DNA of 64,000 bases, from NCBI RefSeq assembly GCF_028858725.1, contig NC_084772.1, forward strand, positions 11,725,048-11,789,047. The letters are read 5' to 3'. How positions within the stretch are numbered: the first letter of the stretch is position 1; every line of letters begins with the position of its first letter. The notes beneath the pieces were generated by a model. It did not search any database, was not told the origin of the DNA, and saw only the letters and a list, made by a program, of their open reading frames with translations. Of this stretch, positions 27,601 through 42,600 are shown piece after piece. Source of the stretch: Colius striatus. Its lineage: Eukaryota; Chordata; Aves; Coliiformes; Coliidae. The translations under genes and the position numbers were made by a program.

Positions 27601-30600
27601 AAATCTTTCCATTCCTAAATTGGACAACTAAAAAATATTTTCAGTTACACAAATAGTGCCTCAACTTTGCCAAGAAAGAAAAGTCACCGTAGCTTCCCTT
27701 ATGCTCCTTATTTGTAGAAAAACTCAACTCAGACTTTGCTTGCTCAGTATTCTGAATGACTTGGCTAAGGAGTTTGAGGAAAACTAAGCTCTAGATTTTT
27801 GTGCTGCCCTTGAGAGGAATAGTTCTTTACATTTTGTTTTGAATGCTTCATCAGATTAGGATAAAGTTGCATAAATTGAAATCATCTGCAACTCTGTATG
27901 TATCCTGTAGGATAATGTCCTTTTATTTTCCTTGGAACAGTGGTAACTTCTTTGTTAAACACTCACAAATTGAATATACAGAAAGATAAACATGTGCTTT
28001 TAAAATGCTTACCCGTAAGTCTGTATGTTTTTATTGACATGGAATGCTAGGATAAGTATAAACTGCTGTAGAACTGGAAAAGTATTGTGTGTGAATAAAA
28101 CAGATGTTATCTTAGCGTGAAACAAATGTAAAACTCACTAGTGTTTGTCTCATAAAGTATAGCATTTGGTTGAATACAGCTGGTGCCAAGATTACAAATT
28201 AATCATGTTGGAATGCATTTTTGCTAATTAGATCCCCCTCTGTGACTATTCTCTCCCCCTTAATAAATTGCAAATGTTAACATTCCTTCTTTTTTAATTT
28301 TTTCTTATTTTTTATGAGCACTTACAATTTTGGTATTAGAAAACTTTCCAGTAGTGGTGAGTTTGAAACTAGAGCTCATTCAAAATCCAGCATTCTCATT
28401 TTGCTAAGTGTGTGGCATCTAGTATTTAGTGCCAATGTCAGTTTCTTCTTCTGCTGGAATTCTAATGGTATGTATGTCATAGAGCAGCTGCAGAGTTTAA
28501 TTGTGAACTTACATAGACGCGGTTTTATCTTGTTGATTTTTCTCAGACCAGAACTTGTATTTGTTTAGTTTGTCAACAGTTGACTTCAATAAAATACATT
28601 TTGAGATAAGATTCTATACTGAGCAATAGAGAGGAACAAGATTTTTTTATCTAGCTTTATGTTAGCTCTGAAATAGTATCGATTCTGTTCCAGTAAAAGA
28701 AATGGGATTGTATAAGAAAGACAAAAGTTGTGAGATTCTATGCAAGGTCACATTAACCAGAGTGGCATTCATAAAAATCTCAGAAAACAGTAACATTCTG
28801 TTATTTCAGTAATGTTCTTTTGTAAAGAAAGATGAAATAATAATATTATCTTTAGAAATCTCAAATGTCTTTAACGACATGCTTATGCCACATACAGGAA
28901 CCTCATTGTATTTTCAAATCTGAGTAGAAATCTTCCCTAACTTACTGCTTTATCAGTGATACTTGCTGAAATGGTTTTATATCAACTACTAAAAGGATCA
29001 CTAATAAAACAATTTTGTGTAAGATGCCTGTTATTTCTCTTCAGATTGGTTATTGTGTTTAAACGTGGTCACCCAAGGCTCTGAATTTGTTAAATTTCAC
29101 TAGGTCTTACAGCTAATGAGTTAACAGAGGAAGGTGAATTACAAAGAACCTGTACCATGAGCAGTTTTCTCTAGGGGAGCTTTCATATCTCATTAGACTC
29201 CACCTGCTGCAATATCAGCCAACAAAGAGCCCATAGGTCGAAGTCTACCTAGTTTAAATCATTTAAACATTTTAAAATTAAAAATAACTTTACCTACACC
29301 TGAAACCAAGTAAAGTATCACCTTTCCTGTAATGTATAATATGAGAGTGGTGAGCAGCTGGCTTCCAGCAAGAAACAGCATTTAACAAGTGGTCAGATGA
29401 AAGAGCAGCTTTATGGTGCAGTCCCAAGTATTGCACACTGAATTAATTGAGCCTCAAGGTGGTAAAGCCATGGAACACTATGGGATATCTACAGCTGGAA
29501 GAAATGGTTAAATACGTGGAGAAAGCATATGCAGTTTTAAAGTCCAGCTGTTGGCCGCTGCACTTAACATTGAATACTATAAAAAAAAATCGTAAAAGAT
29601 TATAAGTGTTTCCAAACAGCATATCAGAATCACAAAAGGCATATACATTTTCCTAGTTAACAATGGCATTTATTTGAACTAAGTTGCACAGAATGCATAA
29701 ACCCGAAGACTCAAGCCACCGTGTAGGTCAATTTTGCTGGTGCAGCAAGAGTTTATGTGGAAAGCAGCTTTAGAGGAGTTGGAAAAGCAAATGGAAGGTT
29801 AATTTACTATTGAACTTTCACTTGCAGGAGGTTGAAAGAGAAATTTCGTTCCGAACAGAATGCGGACTTTATTATTCCTACTACAAACAGATGATTCAGG
29901 CTGCTTCCATCCAGCAAGGTATTGTAAGCTGTAAAGTAAGTTTTACTTTGTGTTGCCAGATGATTTTTAAATGTTTTTTCAAATACAGTTGAGAATAAGG
30001 AATACCATAACTGTGAAAGGTAGTACAACAATTGTACTGGAGACAAGATTTATGCCAGAGAGCCAATAAGTTATGAACATAATAATTTCACAATGATGCA
30101 TTGGTTTCTGTGCCATGCCTTCACATTTGGATGAAGGCCATCATTTTTGGAGTCAACTTTCACCTGTTAAGGTTTCAGCCTTACTAATTTATTCAGTATA
30201 TTACTTTCATTTTTATCCATCTCTTGTTTAGTTTGATTTATGAGCTGTTTGTGGGAAGGGGCATTTTTTTTGCTGTATGCTTGCACAGTAAAGTGATACA
30301 ATGAGCAACTTCCAAGAAAATCATATGCAGTGATGGGGTTTTCTGTGAGAGTCTCATGTTTGCTAGATACTTAACTGATGCTCCCTATCAATTTTGCTTA
30401 TACTACACATTTGTCAATATTAACATCACCTGTGTTCAAAGCAGTGACAAGAATGCTTCTCAAGATCCAATATGCACCACAGATTCTATGCTAGGAATGT
30501 AAATCTAAAAAGAAATGGTTTATACATTATTAAATATATAGTACTTGAATTAGCACTCTGAGCCACATTTGAAGCAGGGAAACAGAAGACCTCAGGTTAT

Positions 30601-33600
30601 GCTGATTCAGATCTAATGTGATCTGAATCTGTGACTCAAAGTTTGCAGTTTTTGATGAGAGATCCTAAAATACCTTTGAAAAAGTTATTCACTGTTCAAA
30701 TGAAGGTGGAGGGGGGAAAATGACAATCTCCTATTTCAATTTCTCTTTATCGTTAAGGTTTACATGGTTTAGTATATGACAATAAAACTGAATCTGTGAG
30801 GACAATTAACATACTTGAAAGAATGAATGTTTACCAGGAGGTGTTTCTCAGCATTCTGTATAGGATTCTTCCAATTCAGGTAGGCATTTATTTATGGCTT
30901 TAGATCCTAAGTGCATTATGAAGATTGCGCAGTGAATCATAGCTCTTCTTTTTAGTTGTTTTCTAATTAGAAATATTCCTGATACCTTTTTAATTTGTGA
31001 AAGCATAACCTAATCATACTAAGTATAATCCCCCTATAAATGCTTTATGTCAACATCAGTATTCTTGTGTTTTACAGCAATACCTAGAGCCCATTTATTT
31101 TTATATCTACACTTTGTTTGGACTTCAGGCAGTTTATGTCATTGCTCTGTATGTAACAAGCTGGCTTCTTAGTGGAACATGGCTTTCAGGGTTGTTGGCA
31201 GCTTGCTGGTATATTACAAACAGGTAAGTGAGATTGAATATTTGTTCTTTCTAAAATTGTACCTCTTGTCCAAGGTAAGGCATTGAACCTTCAAACACAT
31301 AATTAATTGGACAAGAAAATGAAACTGGAAGGCCTCTCTCCAGATTAGCCAGAAAAGGAAAAAAAAGTTTAAATAATACAAAATATTAGAAAATATAAGC
31401 TGACATTGCAGACTAAGATGTTAAAGTTTCAAGAAGTTTGAGTAGAAAATTTTGGATTAAATTTGTCTCTGAAAGTGGACTGCATGTTTCAGATATGTCT
31501 GGATCTCCAGATCATGTGCTCTGTGTTCTTCAGCCTACGATCCCTTAGAAGATAGACATTGATATTAGGGCATATGTGCCTGTCAGGTCTCTCCTCACTG
31601 CCTCACACTCAATCTCCAGGGATTCCTTCAACGTAAAATCATCAGAAGTTCAGCTTCTCTTTTCCCTTATTCCTGTAGACATCTCCTGCACTAAGTCTCA
31701 GAGAGAAAAGACAGTAATTGAGCTGTTCCAGTGTTTTGTCACTTGAAAAAGTCTCAACGTGGAGAGAAAAATTCAAGAACTGGCTTTAGGCCAGCAGTAA
31801 GCTGCTGGCACGAAGCTAGCCTTGGTGACATAGGCTGTTAACTGTAACTTAATCAAGAAAATAAAAAGTACAATGTCAGTTCTATGAAAACTGTTTGATA
31901 TGTTAATCAGCAGCTGTAAAGAAGTTTATCTGCCAGCATGTCCATTACAGAGTAATTATAGGTATATAGTGGCAAAATGTTTCTTTCTCCTAAGATGAAA
32001 GTAATTAAAAAATACTTGCAATGTTCAGTAGCTCACATGTTTATTTCATGAGGTCGTCTTTTCCATTTACAGAATATTTGGAGCAGATTTGTTTTGTCCA
32101 ACTTTCTAATAATTCATGAACAATGGAAGCTTGTTATCCTTTATGCAAATAGCATAAGTACATGGAATTGTTTTGGATAAAGACTTTCTGTCCAGATGAA
32201 GTACATCTGAGGCTACTGAGTAACTCTGTTTTAGGAAATCCAGCTGAGCATGTGTCAGATGTGTTGCTTACTTTTCTTTTTAGCAGTCATTTTCTCTACA
32301 CAAGAAAAAAGAGAATTATGTTTTGGTTTTAGCATTTAATTTGGGTTTTTTAAATGACTGCCTGTTGAGGAATTTTTACTAACTTCAATCACAAAATTTT
32401 AATGTTAGAACATTTTAAAAATGACCAGAAGTTCCTAACCAGTTTCATAGCATTCAAATCCAGTGCACTGGAATCAGAATTAATAAACTGATACCTATTT
32501 ATCCTTTTACGTGCTTTTTGCCAAACAAAAAGTCAGCTAAAATTACCTGTGGTATGAAAACTCCAAATGACAAATCTGGGGAGTAGTTTTGTTTTGGGGT
32601 TGGTTTGATCGTTTTTAAATTACCCAATCTGTGCTTCATAAGTAAGATTTAGTCCAAAGCGTAAATGTTTTAACAGTAAGCAAATTTAATGTATAACATT
32701 TGAGGTACAGAAACAATAGATAACTTGCAGAACCTTCATAATGATGTTTTTTCTGAGCTAGGCATGTTGAAGGAACTACAATGTAGAGCCATTCTTATGA
32801 AAAAGTAGTTAAAATACCACAACTATGCCTATTGTTGCAACCTTTCTGTCACCAAGTTGGTACTTTGTTTTAAACTTAGGAAACTGTTTGTTTTGTACAG
32901 AATAGATACTACAAGAGTGGAATTCACCATTCCTTTGAGAGAGAACTGGGCACTACCATTCTTTGCTGTTCAGATAGCAGCCATCACATACCTACTCAGA
33001 ACCCATTTACAGCCTGCTCAAGAAGTGAGTATTTCTAATGAGTGTAACACAGTAAAATTAATATCATAAAATTGTCTATAAAACTTAGGAGAAAATACTT
33101 AATAAGCACTTATAGCCATGGATATGTACACACAAAAATCACTCAGAACGTTTAAAACATTAATCAAATGAGCCTTCTGTTAAGTGTAGTTGAAATACAA
33201 AGGGATATATATGCTCAGCACTAGAGGAAAAAAGGTAAGCTCTACAGAGTACTAGACAATAGTACTGTGTATTTAAGAAAACATAAGAGACTAGCACAAA
33301 GTGGACAGGAGGAAAGCTTATAAACAACAAAGATTAAGGATTGATTTTATCTATATTACTTATATAGAAGCTTGTCCTGATCTGCACGAATAAAAGAAAG
33401 TTGGTGACACAATTTCATTGATAATCAGTTTCTAAGTAATTACTACTCAATTTGTTCACATAAATGCTATTTATAGCATAGTAAAAGATATTTTGCCTGT
33501 TAATCTGTGGTCTGAAACTGAGATGTCACCATTTTCTTCCATGGGGTATTATAAATGTAAAATACAGGTATAAATTTTAGAACATGTTTCTCTAAAAATG

Positions 33601-36600
33601 CTCATTATCCTTCAAGCAATTACTTTGGTTAGAAAACTTGTATTGATGTTATACAAATGGATTTGAAATTAAATTGAAGTGGCTCTGGGTTGGTTTGTTT
33701 GGGGCTTTGTATTTTTTGTTGGGGTTTTTTGGATTTTTTTTATGGAGGAAACTATAAAGTTAAGTCAAACTTCTTTCCCCCCTTCCAGAGATTGACACTT
33801 ATGGCTATATTCATAGCAACGTTTCTATTTAGCCTGACTTGGCAATTTAATCAGTTTATGTTGCTGATACAAGCTCTGGCGTTATTCATACTGGACTGCT
33901 TTGACATGCTTCCCACAGCAAAAGTAAGATCAAGTTTGGCAATAATCAAATTTTTTCTTTACTGTCTTTAAGCTAACAGTCTTCATGGTATTTTACTAAC
34001 CAATGGCCTGAATGCTCAAAGTAATAGAGTTTATACACTCTACTGCTTCAGGCAGGGTTTTATGTAATCAACATTGTATGTATTTTAAGTGTAAAAATAA
34101 CCAAAACACCATTTCTGGGTGTTTTTTCAACTGATATTTCACTTTATGTAATTAATTTCTATTGTTTAATTTTTATCTGGTTTTGTTTAGGCACAGCTAT
34201 GTTTTGAGAATATTAAGGGATTGCTTTTAAACACCATCATAACAGTTGATCTAATACCACAGTTTAAGCATGTCCACTGGAAGTGTCCAGAAAAAAAAAA
34301 GTAGCTCAGGAAATCTTTGCCTAAGCTGAAGTCATCACATTGTATGAATTTTGCCTAAAGTATTGTGCATCCTTGTTTGAAAGTTAGGTATAGGCACTGT
34401 ATCATAAAGGGAAGGAAGAAGATAGACCAGGTGGCTCAAGAGAAACCATTGTCCTTTGTACATTGAAATTCACCACAATATAACATTGGCAGTGATATGT
34501 TGCCGAAAGAGCCTAAAAGTAACATAAGTGTTACTAAGAAGTTATGGGGTTATTTACAGTCAATCTTAGGAAATAGAAATATATAAAAATTAAGACAATA
34601 TCTTTGAATTGAATGTCAGTGTGAAATTCTACTGAGATGGTTTTAGCCCATGTAAAAGCATACATTTGTTGAAAAAGGTTCAAACTTCGAGGAAGGTTAC
34701 AGTAGGAGAAATTCTAATTCTTGTGAATTCCATTTTAAACTTGAAGCAGACTTAATGTTAGTAATTGTGTTGATTTAACTGAAAATTAGTGTGGTGGCTG
34801 CATATCAAAAGAAATGTGGATTATTTAGGGGTTTCTAAACTCTTCGTTATATCTGCAAATGTAAGCTGATGTTACCAATTAATTGTGACTAATCAGCTAC
34901 CTTAAAAGTTGACAAACTACTCACTTTATCCTGAATTACACTACTCTTAGTCCATATTAATTTTTGTAAACATGCTACTAAGAACTGTTGGAGTTTTTAG
35001 GGGCATTTGATACTGACTTACACCACTGCTCTAAGACAAAACTAAACTCCAGATCTTTGTGTCAAATTGATATTTTGGTACAGCAGCATCAGAAAATCAT
35101 CTGATTTTTAATGTTTGCATTAAGTTGAACATTTGTAGAAGTTTAGCATAGCTGGAAAAAAGACTGTACTAAACTATATAAAAGTTCAGTACAGACAATG
35201 TTTGATTGCTGCACTGCACTAAGCCATAACTCTTTAGTCACAAAATCATTACAGAGGCCACAGAAACACTTCTGGGACTACAGAAAATACAAAACATCTT
35301 CCAATTATCAAGTAATTAATATTTTCATCACTCTGCAACTGTGTAACTCACTACTTTATTATAGTGTCAGGCTTCCTTAGGTATAAAAAAAGATACAAAA
35401 TATTAACCTAACTAGTTCAGAACATAAACACAGAAAGGATATAGTAATGACTAAGTGTAATGATTAGTGCAAGATGATATTTTTTTGGTAAAAAATAATT
35501 GAAGTTGAAATAAATTATAAACCAAAGAAAAGCAGCTATGACTGTAAAGTTTTATAGGCATAAAAATCTCATTATTATTACAGGTTACCAGGCTCTATAT
35601 TATTCAGATTTCTGGATTACTACTGGTCTGTGTCCTACAGTTCTTTAATAATATGATTCTCGGATCATTACTTATAAGTTTTAATGCTTCTGTCTTGATA
35701 GTAAGAGCAATCCAGGTAGGTACCAAAATATTTTTGAAGTACTAAAGAATGTGATGTATATAGATGAGTAATTTATAAGCATTATAATCTGAAATTACTA
35801 ATGCTAATTAGAAGAATTACTATAGCATAAAGCAACAAAAATACTGCATGATCAAATAATGAATTCAATGACACTAACTACAGCATAACCAAACACATTA
35901 GACGCCATAATCATGTGATTACTGTTAACATGTACGATTGTGCAAGCTGCAGTTTGAATCCTGCAAAAAAACTTGCATAAATAGACCTTACACCTGCTTC
36001 AGTGGGACTTGTCTTGGAATTATGGATCTGCCTCCAACAAAATGTTCTGTGAGAAACAGGCACATGTCAAGTTCAATTTACTGAAATCTATTGTTTCTTT
36101 CAAAGATTAGGATTTTTTTTCTGTATTTACAGTTGTCTTTTTTCTGATGCTGGCATTGATGACAGCCTCTAACCAGCATGTATGAACTCACAGGGCCATT
36201 CCTCATGTCTCTTTTATAACCTTTTATAGTCAGGACTGTGTTTTTTATAATTAGGCAATGTCTGCACCTATTCCAGGTTGCCTGAGAGCAGCCAAAGAAC
36301 TATTCTCAGATCTGAAGCTTTGAAGGGGAAAATTGCTCAAAATCTTATCAAGTGATAGACTCAGAAGACAGCTTTGCCACACTGGAGTGGAAGGTCTAAT
36401 GAACAGATATTTCAAAAGGCACACAGTAGCTGCTGTAGTTAGGGGAATCCTGGAACACAACCGCAGTTGCACTGGTGACGGCACTAATTAGGCCACCTCT
36501 GAAGGAAGGCCATTTGGCTAGTTAGAAAACTCTGCCACATCGATACTCTGTGAAGTTTTCATGATATTGTGCCCTCAGTTTTGTGGAAGAAATACATCTT

Positions 36601-39600
36601 CATCCTGGATACTCGGTTCCCTATCCATATTTGCTTACATGAACCTAATACAAATTTGGTCCCAACCAGGCTTAGTAGATAAGCTATTTCAAGTAGTCTA
36701 TATTGCTTTTGTTCCAAATCCATACCAATGTGCTGAAATATTAATATTTTTTCCAAATGTATACAAAAAAGTCCTGAAATACTAATATTTGTTTTCTAGA
36801 AAAACCTAAAAAAGGGCAGCTTGCTTAATAGGCTTGGGAAACTGATCATCCATGTGCTGTTAGTCTTGGCCCTGACTCTTATAATAAATAAATTCATCAA
36901 GGTAAGCAAATAATTTTTAATATAGAAATTTAGAGACGGTATTATGTTAAGAGCTATTTGTTAATCACCTGCAGTAATATCATTAAATGAAAATTGTTTT
37001 GTTTTAAAAGTGAAAGATCATTTTATTCATTGTTTTGGTATATAAATTTTAAAACAAATTCTTAAACCAACAGAAATGAATACAAATCACTGAATATGTA
37101 TTCATAACTTGAAGCTCCCCTGTGATTTTATAACAAGTGTAGATTTATACTGCATTCTGATATCGCTGAGCAGTTGCAAAGTTTTTTATGTAATTACTTT
37201 TCAGTGAGAAATGTTGTCGACCGTCCAATACTTTAGTTGCTTCATCTGCAGAGGTATCTGCAGACATTAGGGACAGTAACACATTTTCTGCTTTTGACTT
37301 TTAGTCTCTTCAAGAGATTTATTCAACAGATTAAAATTTAGTACATGTGGAAAGAAAAATATCACTGTAAGATATGATAAGGCAATAAAACAAAAAACAA
37401 AGCTAAAACCAATTTGTCCTGGATAATCTCTATGTGTAAGTAATAATCTAACCCTAATAGCTACTCCAAAAAGTAAGTAACTTTCCCTTAGAATCACAGG
37501 ACCATCATTACAAACTGAGTGCTTATTTGACCACAGGGTACCCTATCTCAGTAAGCCTGTGTTGCTTCACAGTTTAATTTAAATGATAAAAAAAAAGGTT
37601 TATCCTGGGAAGTTTAGATTTTTAATGCTTAAAATATCATTTCCTTTCTTTTTCCCTCTTTGTAGAAAGTTCTTAATCTTGAGTCAGATGAACATATATT
37701 CAAATTCCTGAAAGCTAAATTTGGATTTGGGGCAACAAGGTAGGATTTAGCTGCAATTCTGCTTTTTTATATGACTTCATTAAGTGAAGCCTGCAGGTTG
37801 TTCTCATTTAGAAACCTGGTGATAAATCATACATGTTTACCTCACATTTATGTCATACATTTGCCTTCATAATCTGAACAACTGTAGCTTTATAATTGCT
37901 TGGAAAAAAAAGGACAACTGTGTTCCTTTTTGGCATCAAGTTATAAAGTACATGATGACAAGGATTATTCTTTTTTCTTTAGAGATTTTGATGCAAACCT
38001 GTATCTTTGTGAAGAAGCCTTTGGTTTACTACCATTAAATACTTTTTCAAGGCTCTCAGATACATTACTTTTCTATGTCTACATACTTGTTCTCTTCCTT
38101 CTGACAACAGCAGCTGTAATTGTTGCCTTTCGGAACCTCAGGTAAAATGTATTTTTTAAATAATTCACATTTTAATCATTTTTTTTCTTCTTAATTAGGC
38201 TAAAGAACTGACAGTTGTTTACAGCAGCATGCAATGTTATTTTCCATAGGCAATAAGGAAACAGTGCGATGCATAATAGATCAGGCAAAACAAGTAACTT
38301 CCTATTAAAGCTAAAAATATAAAAGATGTAACAGGAGTAAGGAAAGAAGGACACTTCCTTAGATTTCTTCAAGCTCTTTTGTTTCCTGTTGAAGTTTTGC
38401 TGTATGTATAGGGTTATTTGGTTGGGTTTCAGGGGAGAAGGGGAAGCAGGGGAAGGGTGTCTTTAGTTCATCACATTTTCCCTCTCCAAAGCACTCCCTA
38501 TCAAAGATTTCCCTGGTGGTATCCTCAAACTGCCAGAAATGAGCTAGAATAGCCTATGCTGAACGTCATGTGATCTGTGTGAAAAAGCAGGACTGGTAGA
38601 CTGCAACTGTGTATCGCTGCCACCAGTTCTTATAGCTAAACTGTAGGATCTGGAAGAAGTTACAGGACACTAGAAGAAAATTAGCACTGAACTACTATCT
38701 ATGATTATGGACCTCTCAGTTTTATGTTTACAGTCTGAGCAAAAGTTAGCAAGGATGATATAAAACTTGATTAAGCAAAAATTCAAGGAGTTTCATGTAA
38801 CTAATTCCACTCATTTTAGATTTTATGTAAAAGATGATCTGAAACTATGTTACGATAACTGTGAAGTCATAGTCACCTATCAGGCACTTTGTATTATTCA
38901 ACTCTTAAATTTACTGCATCAATCAATTTTTAAAGCAAAGAAAAGACTCTGCAACTCTAATTTTCTGTAATGTTAAATGTAATCCCAAACATTTAACACT
39001 GTTTATTTACTTCAATTAGCTCCCACCTGAAAAAACAGGGAAAAAACTCACACATTTAAGCAGCTTATGGTATTTTGATCAGCCCTCTACATACTTTTAC
39101 AAGACTAAGTCAGGGAATAACCAGTCCTTTCAATGCCTTTTTTCTGTAAACTTACTTCCAATATACAGATTTAGTAGCATCCAGTTACACCAGCACAGCC
39201 CCACAAAAAACAGTTCAGTTCTTCACTCTCATGAAAAGCCCAGTGAACCCTGTGGGAGTAGCTGCTTCAGGCACTTAACCAAGTATGTCTTTTTCTGAAA
39301 CATTTTATCTCATTGCTCTTTATTGCTCTTTAGCCTCAGAAGGATTAAATGTTTTTAAAATGCAGGCAACTATATGAAATGTGTTACAGAACTTTATAAG
39401 ACTTTTTATTTATTTTGTTTAATTAGTGGTCCATATCAAGTCCAGTTCATGGAAAAAACAGAGGAGTGCACAATAACACTGAGGCCTGATGCTGCTTACA
39501 ACTTAATTCACACAGTTCTTTTTGGATGTCTGGCATTAAGCACAATGAGGTATTTTTCTTTAAATTCTACTAACGGTTTTTAGAAGTTTAATATGTTTCG

Positions 39601-42600
39601 ATAAGAGCATAAAATATGCTGACCACAAACTGATAGGATCATGAACCTTTTTACTCTCCCTGGTGTGTTTCTGCTTGTATACCAAAGTATTTCTCAAAAG
39701 CCTGACAAAAAGAATATTTGGAAGTTAGGTAGTAGAGGTGTTCTCCAGAGCACCTAACAAAGTTGATCTTTAACTCAGTTATTTCAATGTCTTGAAAATC
39801 CAGGAACACTGCATTTAGAATTTCTGTTAACATAACTGTTCTCATCAAATCATATGATTCTATGATTCATCAACACAGCTTAGAAGGGCTAAGGATGATC
39901 AGCAAAAACTTGTCTGTTCTTCCAGAATGAAGTACCTCTGGACATCCCACATGTGTGTATTTGCATCTTTTGGCTTGTGCAGTACAGAAGTATGGAGACT
40001 TATCCTGAAGTGTGTTCATCTCTACACGTCACAGAGGGTTAGCAGTACACTGAAAGTATTTTATGAAATTGGGGGTTGCTCTGTATCTAAACCAAATCAA
40101 GACTCTGAATAATAAGACATCTGAAATGAATGGGTTTTTGTAGTTCTCTTAGAAGGACATTTGTATAAATTTAGGAAGTAAAAGCATTTTCTAGTGGTTT
40201 CTATATTAATTCCATTTGAATACACTAGATGGCAATATAGATGTGGCTATGAAAAATAACCACGATTTTGCTAAAAAAGTCACCTCGGTAAGACACCATC
40301 AACAGTCTTGAGAACATCTTTACAGTCTATTATATGGAATGATGCAGTGTTGTCCACTTTGTAAAAGATAAATTTAAGTATATAGGTATAAATCCATTGT
40401 TTGTGACGGGTCTGTCGCTTTACTTGAAAACAAAATCAGAATATGGCTTTAATTCAAACTCTCTAAATTCTACCAGGATAACTATGTCAGATATCAATAC
40501 ATTCAAAATTAAGCCTATACAAATAAATGTATCATCAGAATAACTTTTTCTTTTTGTAATTTCTCTTAGGCACATCTGATTAAGTATTCTGTACCAATAA
40601 TTGCATTACTATACATTTCATATAAGGTAAGAAAGCTTTTTTTTCTCCATCTTTTGACATTTTCCTGTGGCATGGAGTTTTTCTTTTCTCATAAAGAAAT
40701 GGTGTTTTATAAATAGTTACATATAAAATTTGTACCTGCATTTTAAAAATTAGGATAGAGTACCTGAAGTGCAAGTACCTTTATGCATATGAAATTGTAT
40801 GTAAAGGATCAGGTGGGCACATTTGAGCCCAAAGTAGAATTTATACAGTTACCCAAAGGTATATTTCCACTGTTTGTGATGGGCCTGTCATCTTTTACTT
40901 GAAAACAAAGTTGGCTTATTTTCAAATGTTTGTACTCATTGTATTGTAAGTTACCAGATGTTATTTAAATGCATGCTTTTATGGAAATTTAAGTTGTCCA
41001 TTCTGGTTTTAACTAGGTCACAGGTAAGATGCAGATTGTTAAATTGTGCAATGATTTCTGTAGGAGGAGAAATAATCATAATGCTCTATACTGCTGTGCC
41101 TCATAAGTTTGAAAGCAGAGAACTGTTAAACTAGTCAAGTAGTTGTGTTATATTCAGTCTGTCCCAGAAAAAAAATAGTAGTATGTTCAAAAGTTTCAAT
41201 GTACATACTTAAAGCACATTTAAAATAGTAACACATACAAGACAATTGATCTGTCAATCTGGCAAGCAGTAAGATTTAGAACATTAATTTAGTAGACATA
41301 CCATCCTTCTAACCTGTATTTACAAAGACAAAAATCTCTACATTGATGGAGAAGATATTTCTGCAATACCTAGTGTGAGATAAGAATATTCCTGTTAAAT
41401 AATGACCTTCAGAAAAACTCAATGTGAATTTCATTATTAAAGTTAAAAAGGCAGTAGTAAAGCCTAACAGTTAAATCTGCTAATAGAGTTCACTCTGGAA
41501 GTCTATTCCTCCCTTTAAAACAGTGAAACCAAGGTCAAAAAAGACTGTAACAGTTTGCTTATGATGCATTCTACTTAAATGTACTTGTTATTCTGCTAGA
41601 GGACTTTTAGGGTTGTTTTTTTCCCTTGTCATGCCAGTTAGGGAAGTCATTCACCATTTTCATCATCTCTGAAAATGATAGAAATAATGCCATTTCTTTT
41701 GACATGGGTGATGCCTGGAGCATGACATTCTAATAGATAGTCTAATGTGACAGAAAAGTAAGGAATAATTTTCCTCCCACTCTTCTTGAGGAGATGTGAA
41801 GTTTCTAAATCCTGTCAGATATAATTCTTAAGTCAACAGAAGTAACTGATTTTCATAGGCTTTGGGTCAGTCATTAGAGGTGCTCAGTCTGCCTGGAAAG
41901 CATCATTTTTTTAGTTTCTTTTAGATATAGGAAATAGTTTTTCTTGACATTAAAAATATTGCTTTTCAAAGTGCTCAGTGGGAACAGAGAAATAACATCA
42001 CCTCTCAGTACTTTTTTTGTCCTAAATCAGTTCTTGCAGTTCAGCTACCAGAGGAGTGGATATCTGTGTGTGTGTATGTTTTCTAAGAAGCCTTCCTGAC
42101 AGACAGATAAAACTTGTCACCAGACTCCCTGGCAATGGTCAGAATAAAAATACTTGCTTTCTGAATCTCTCTCTGTATCCATTGTTTCTGTAACAATGTG
42201 TTTATCTATTCTCTCTCTAAAACGTCTGGAAACAAACCGACAGTGTAAATAGTTTCTGATAAGAGAGACTTATCTGTCTCCCTTCCAGATAAGAATTTAT
42301 CCATTTGTGTACTACAGCTGCTCAGATTGCATGAGTACCTTACATATTCACCACAAATTAATTGGTCATCATGGCTAGTTTTTTTTTTTTAACTAGCAGT
42401 AGGGCAGCTTTGTATTTCATTAAAGGTTACGTTACACTTGTCAGAAGAACTGGAGTGCCATTCCTCAAAATAGGAGTTTTATGGGATTAATAGCCTAATC
42501 CTGAATAAGCTAACCAAAGCCTCTTTTGAGGCATGTGGTTACCACAGTCCCAAATACATCATTTGAACACTAATTTATTGAGATGGAGATGTAGATACAA

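Noticed and set aside
39855-39872. ATGATTCTATGATTC as an orphan CR1 tail
   Set aside because: It resembles the CR1 terminal repeat, but there is no element body beside it and the run is too short to separate from chance.
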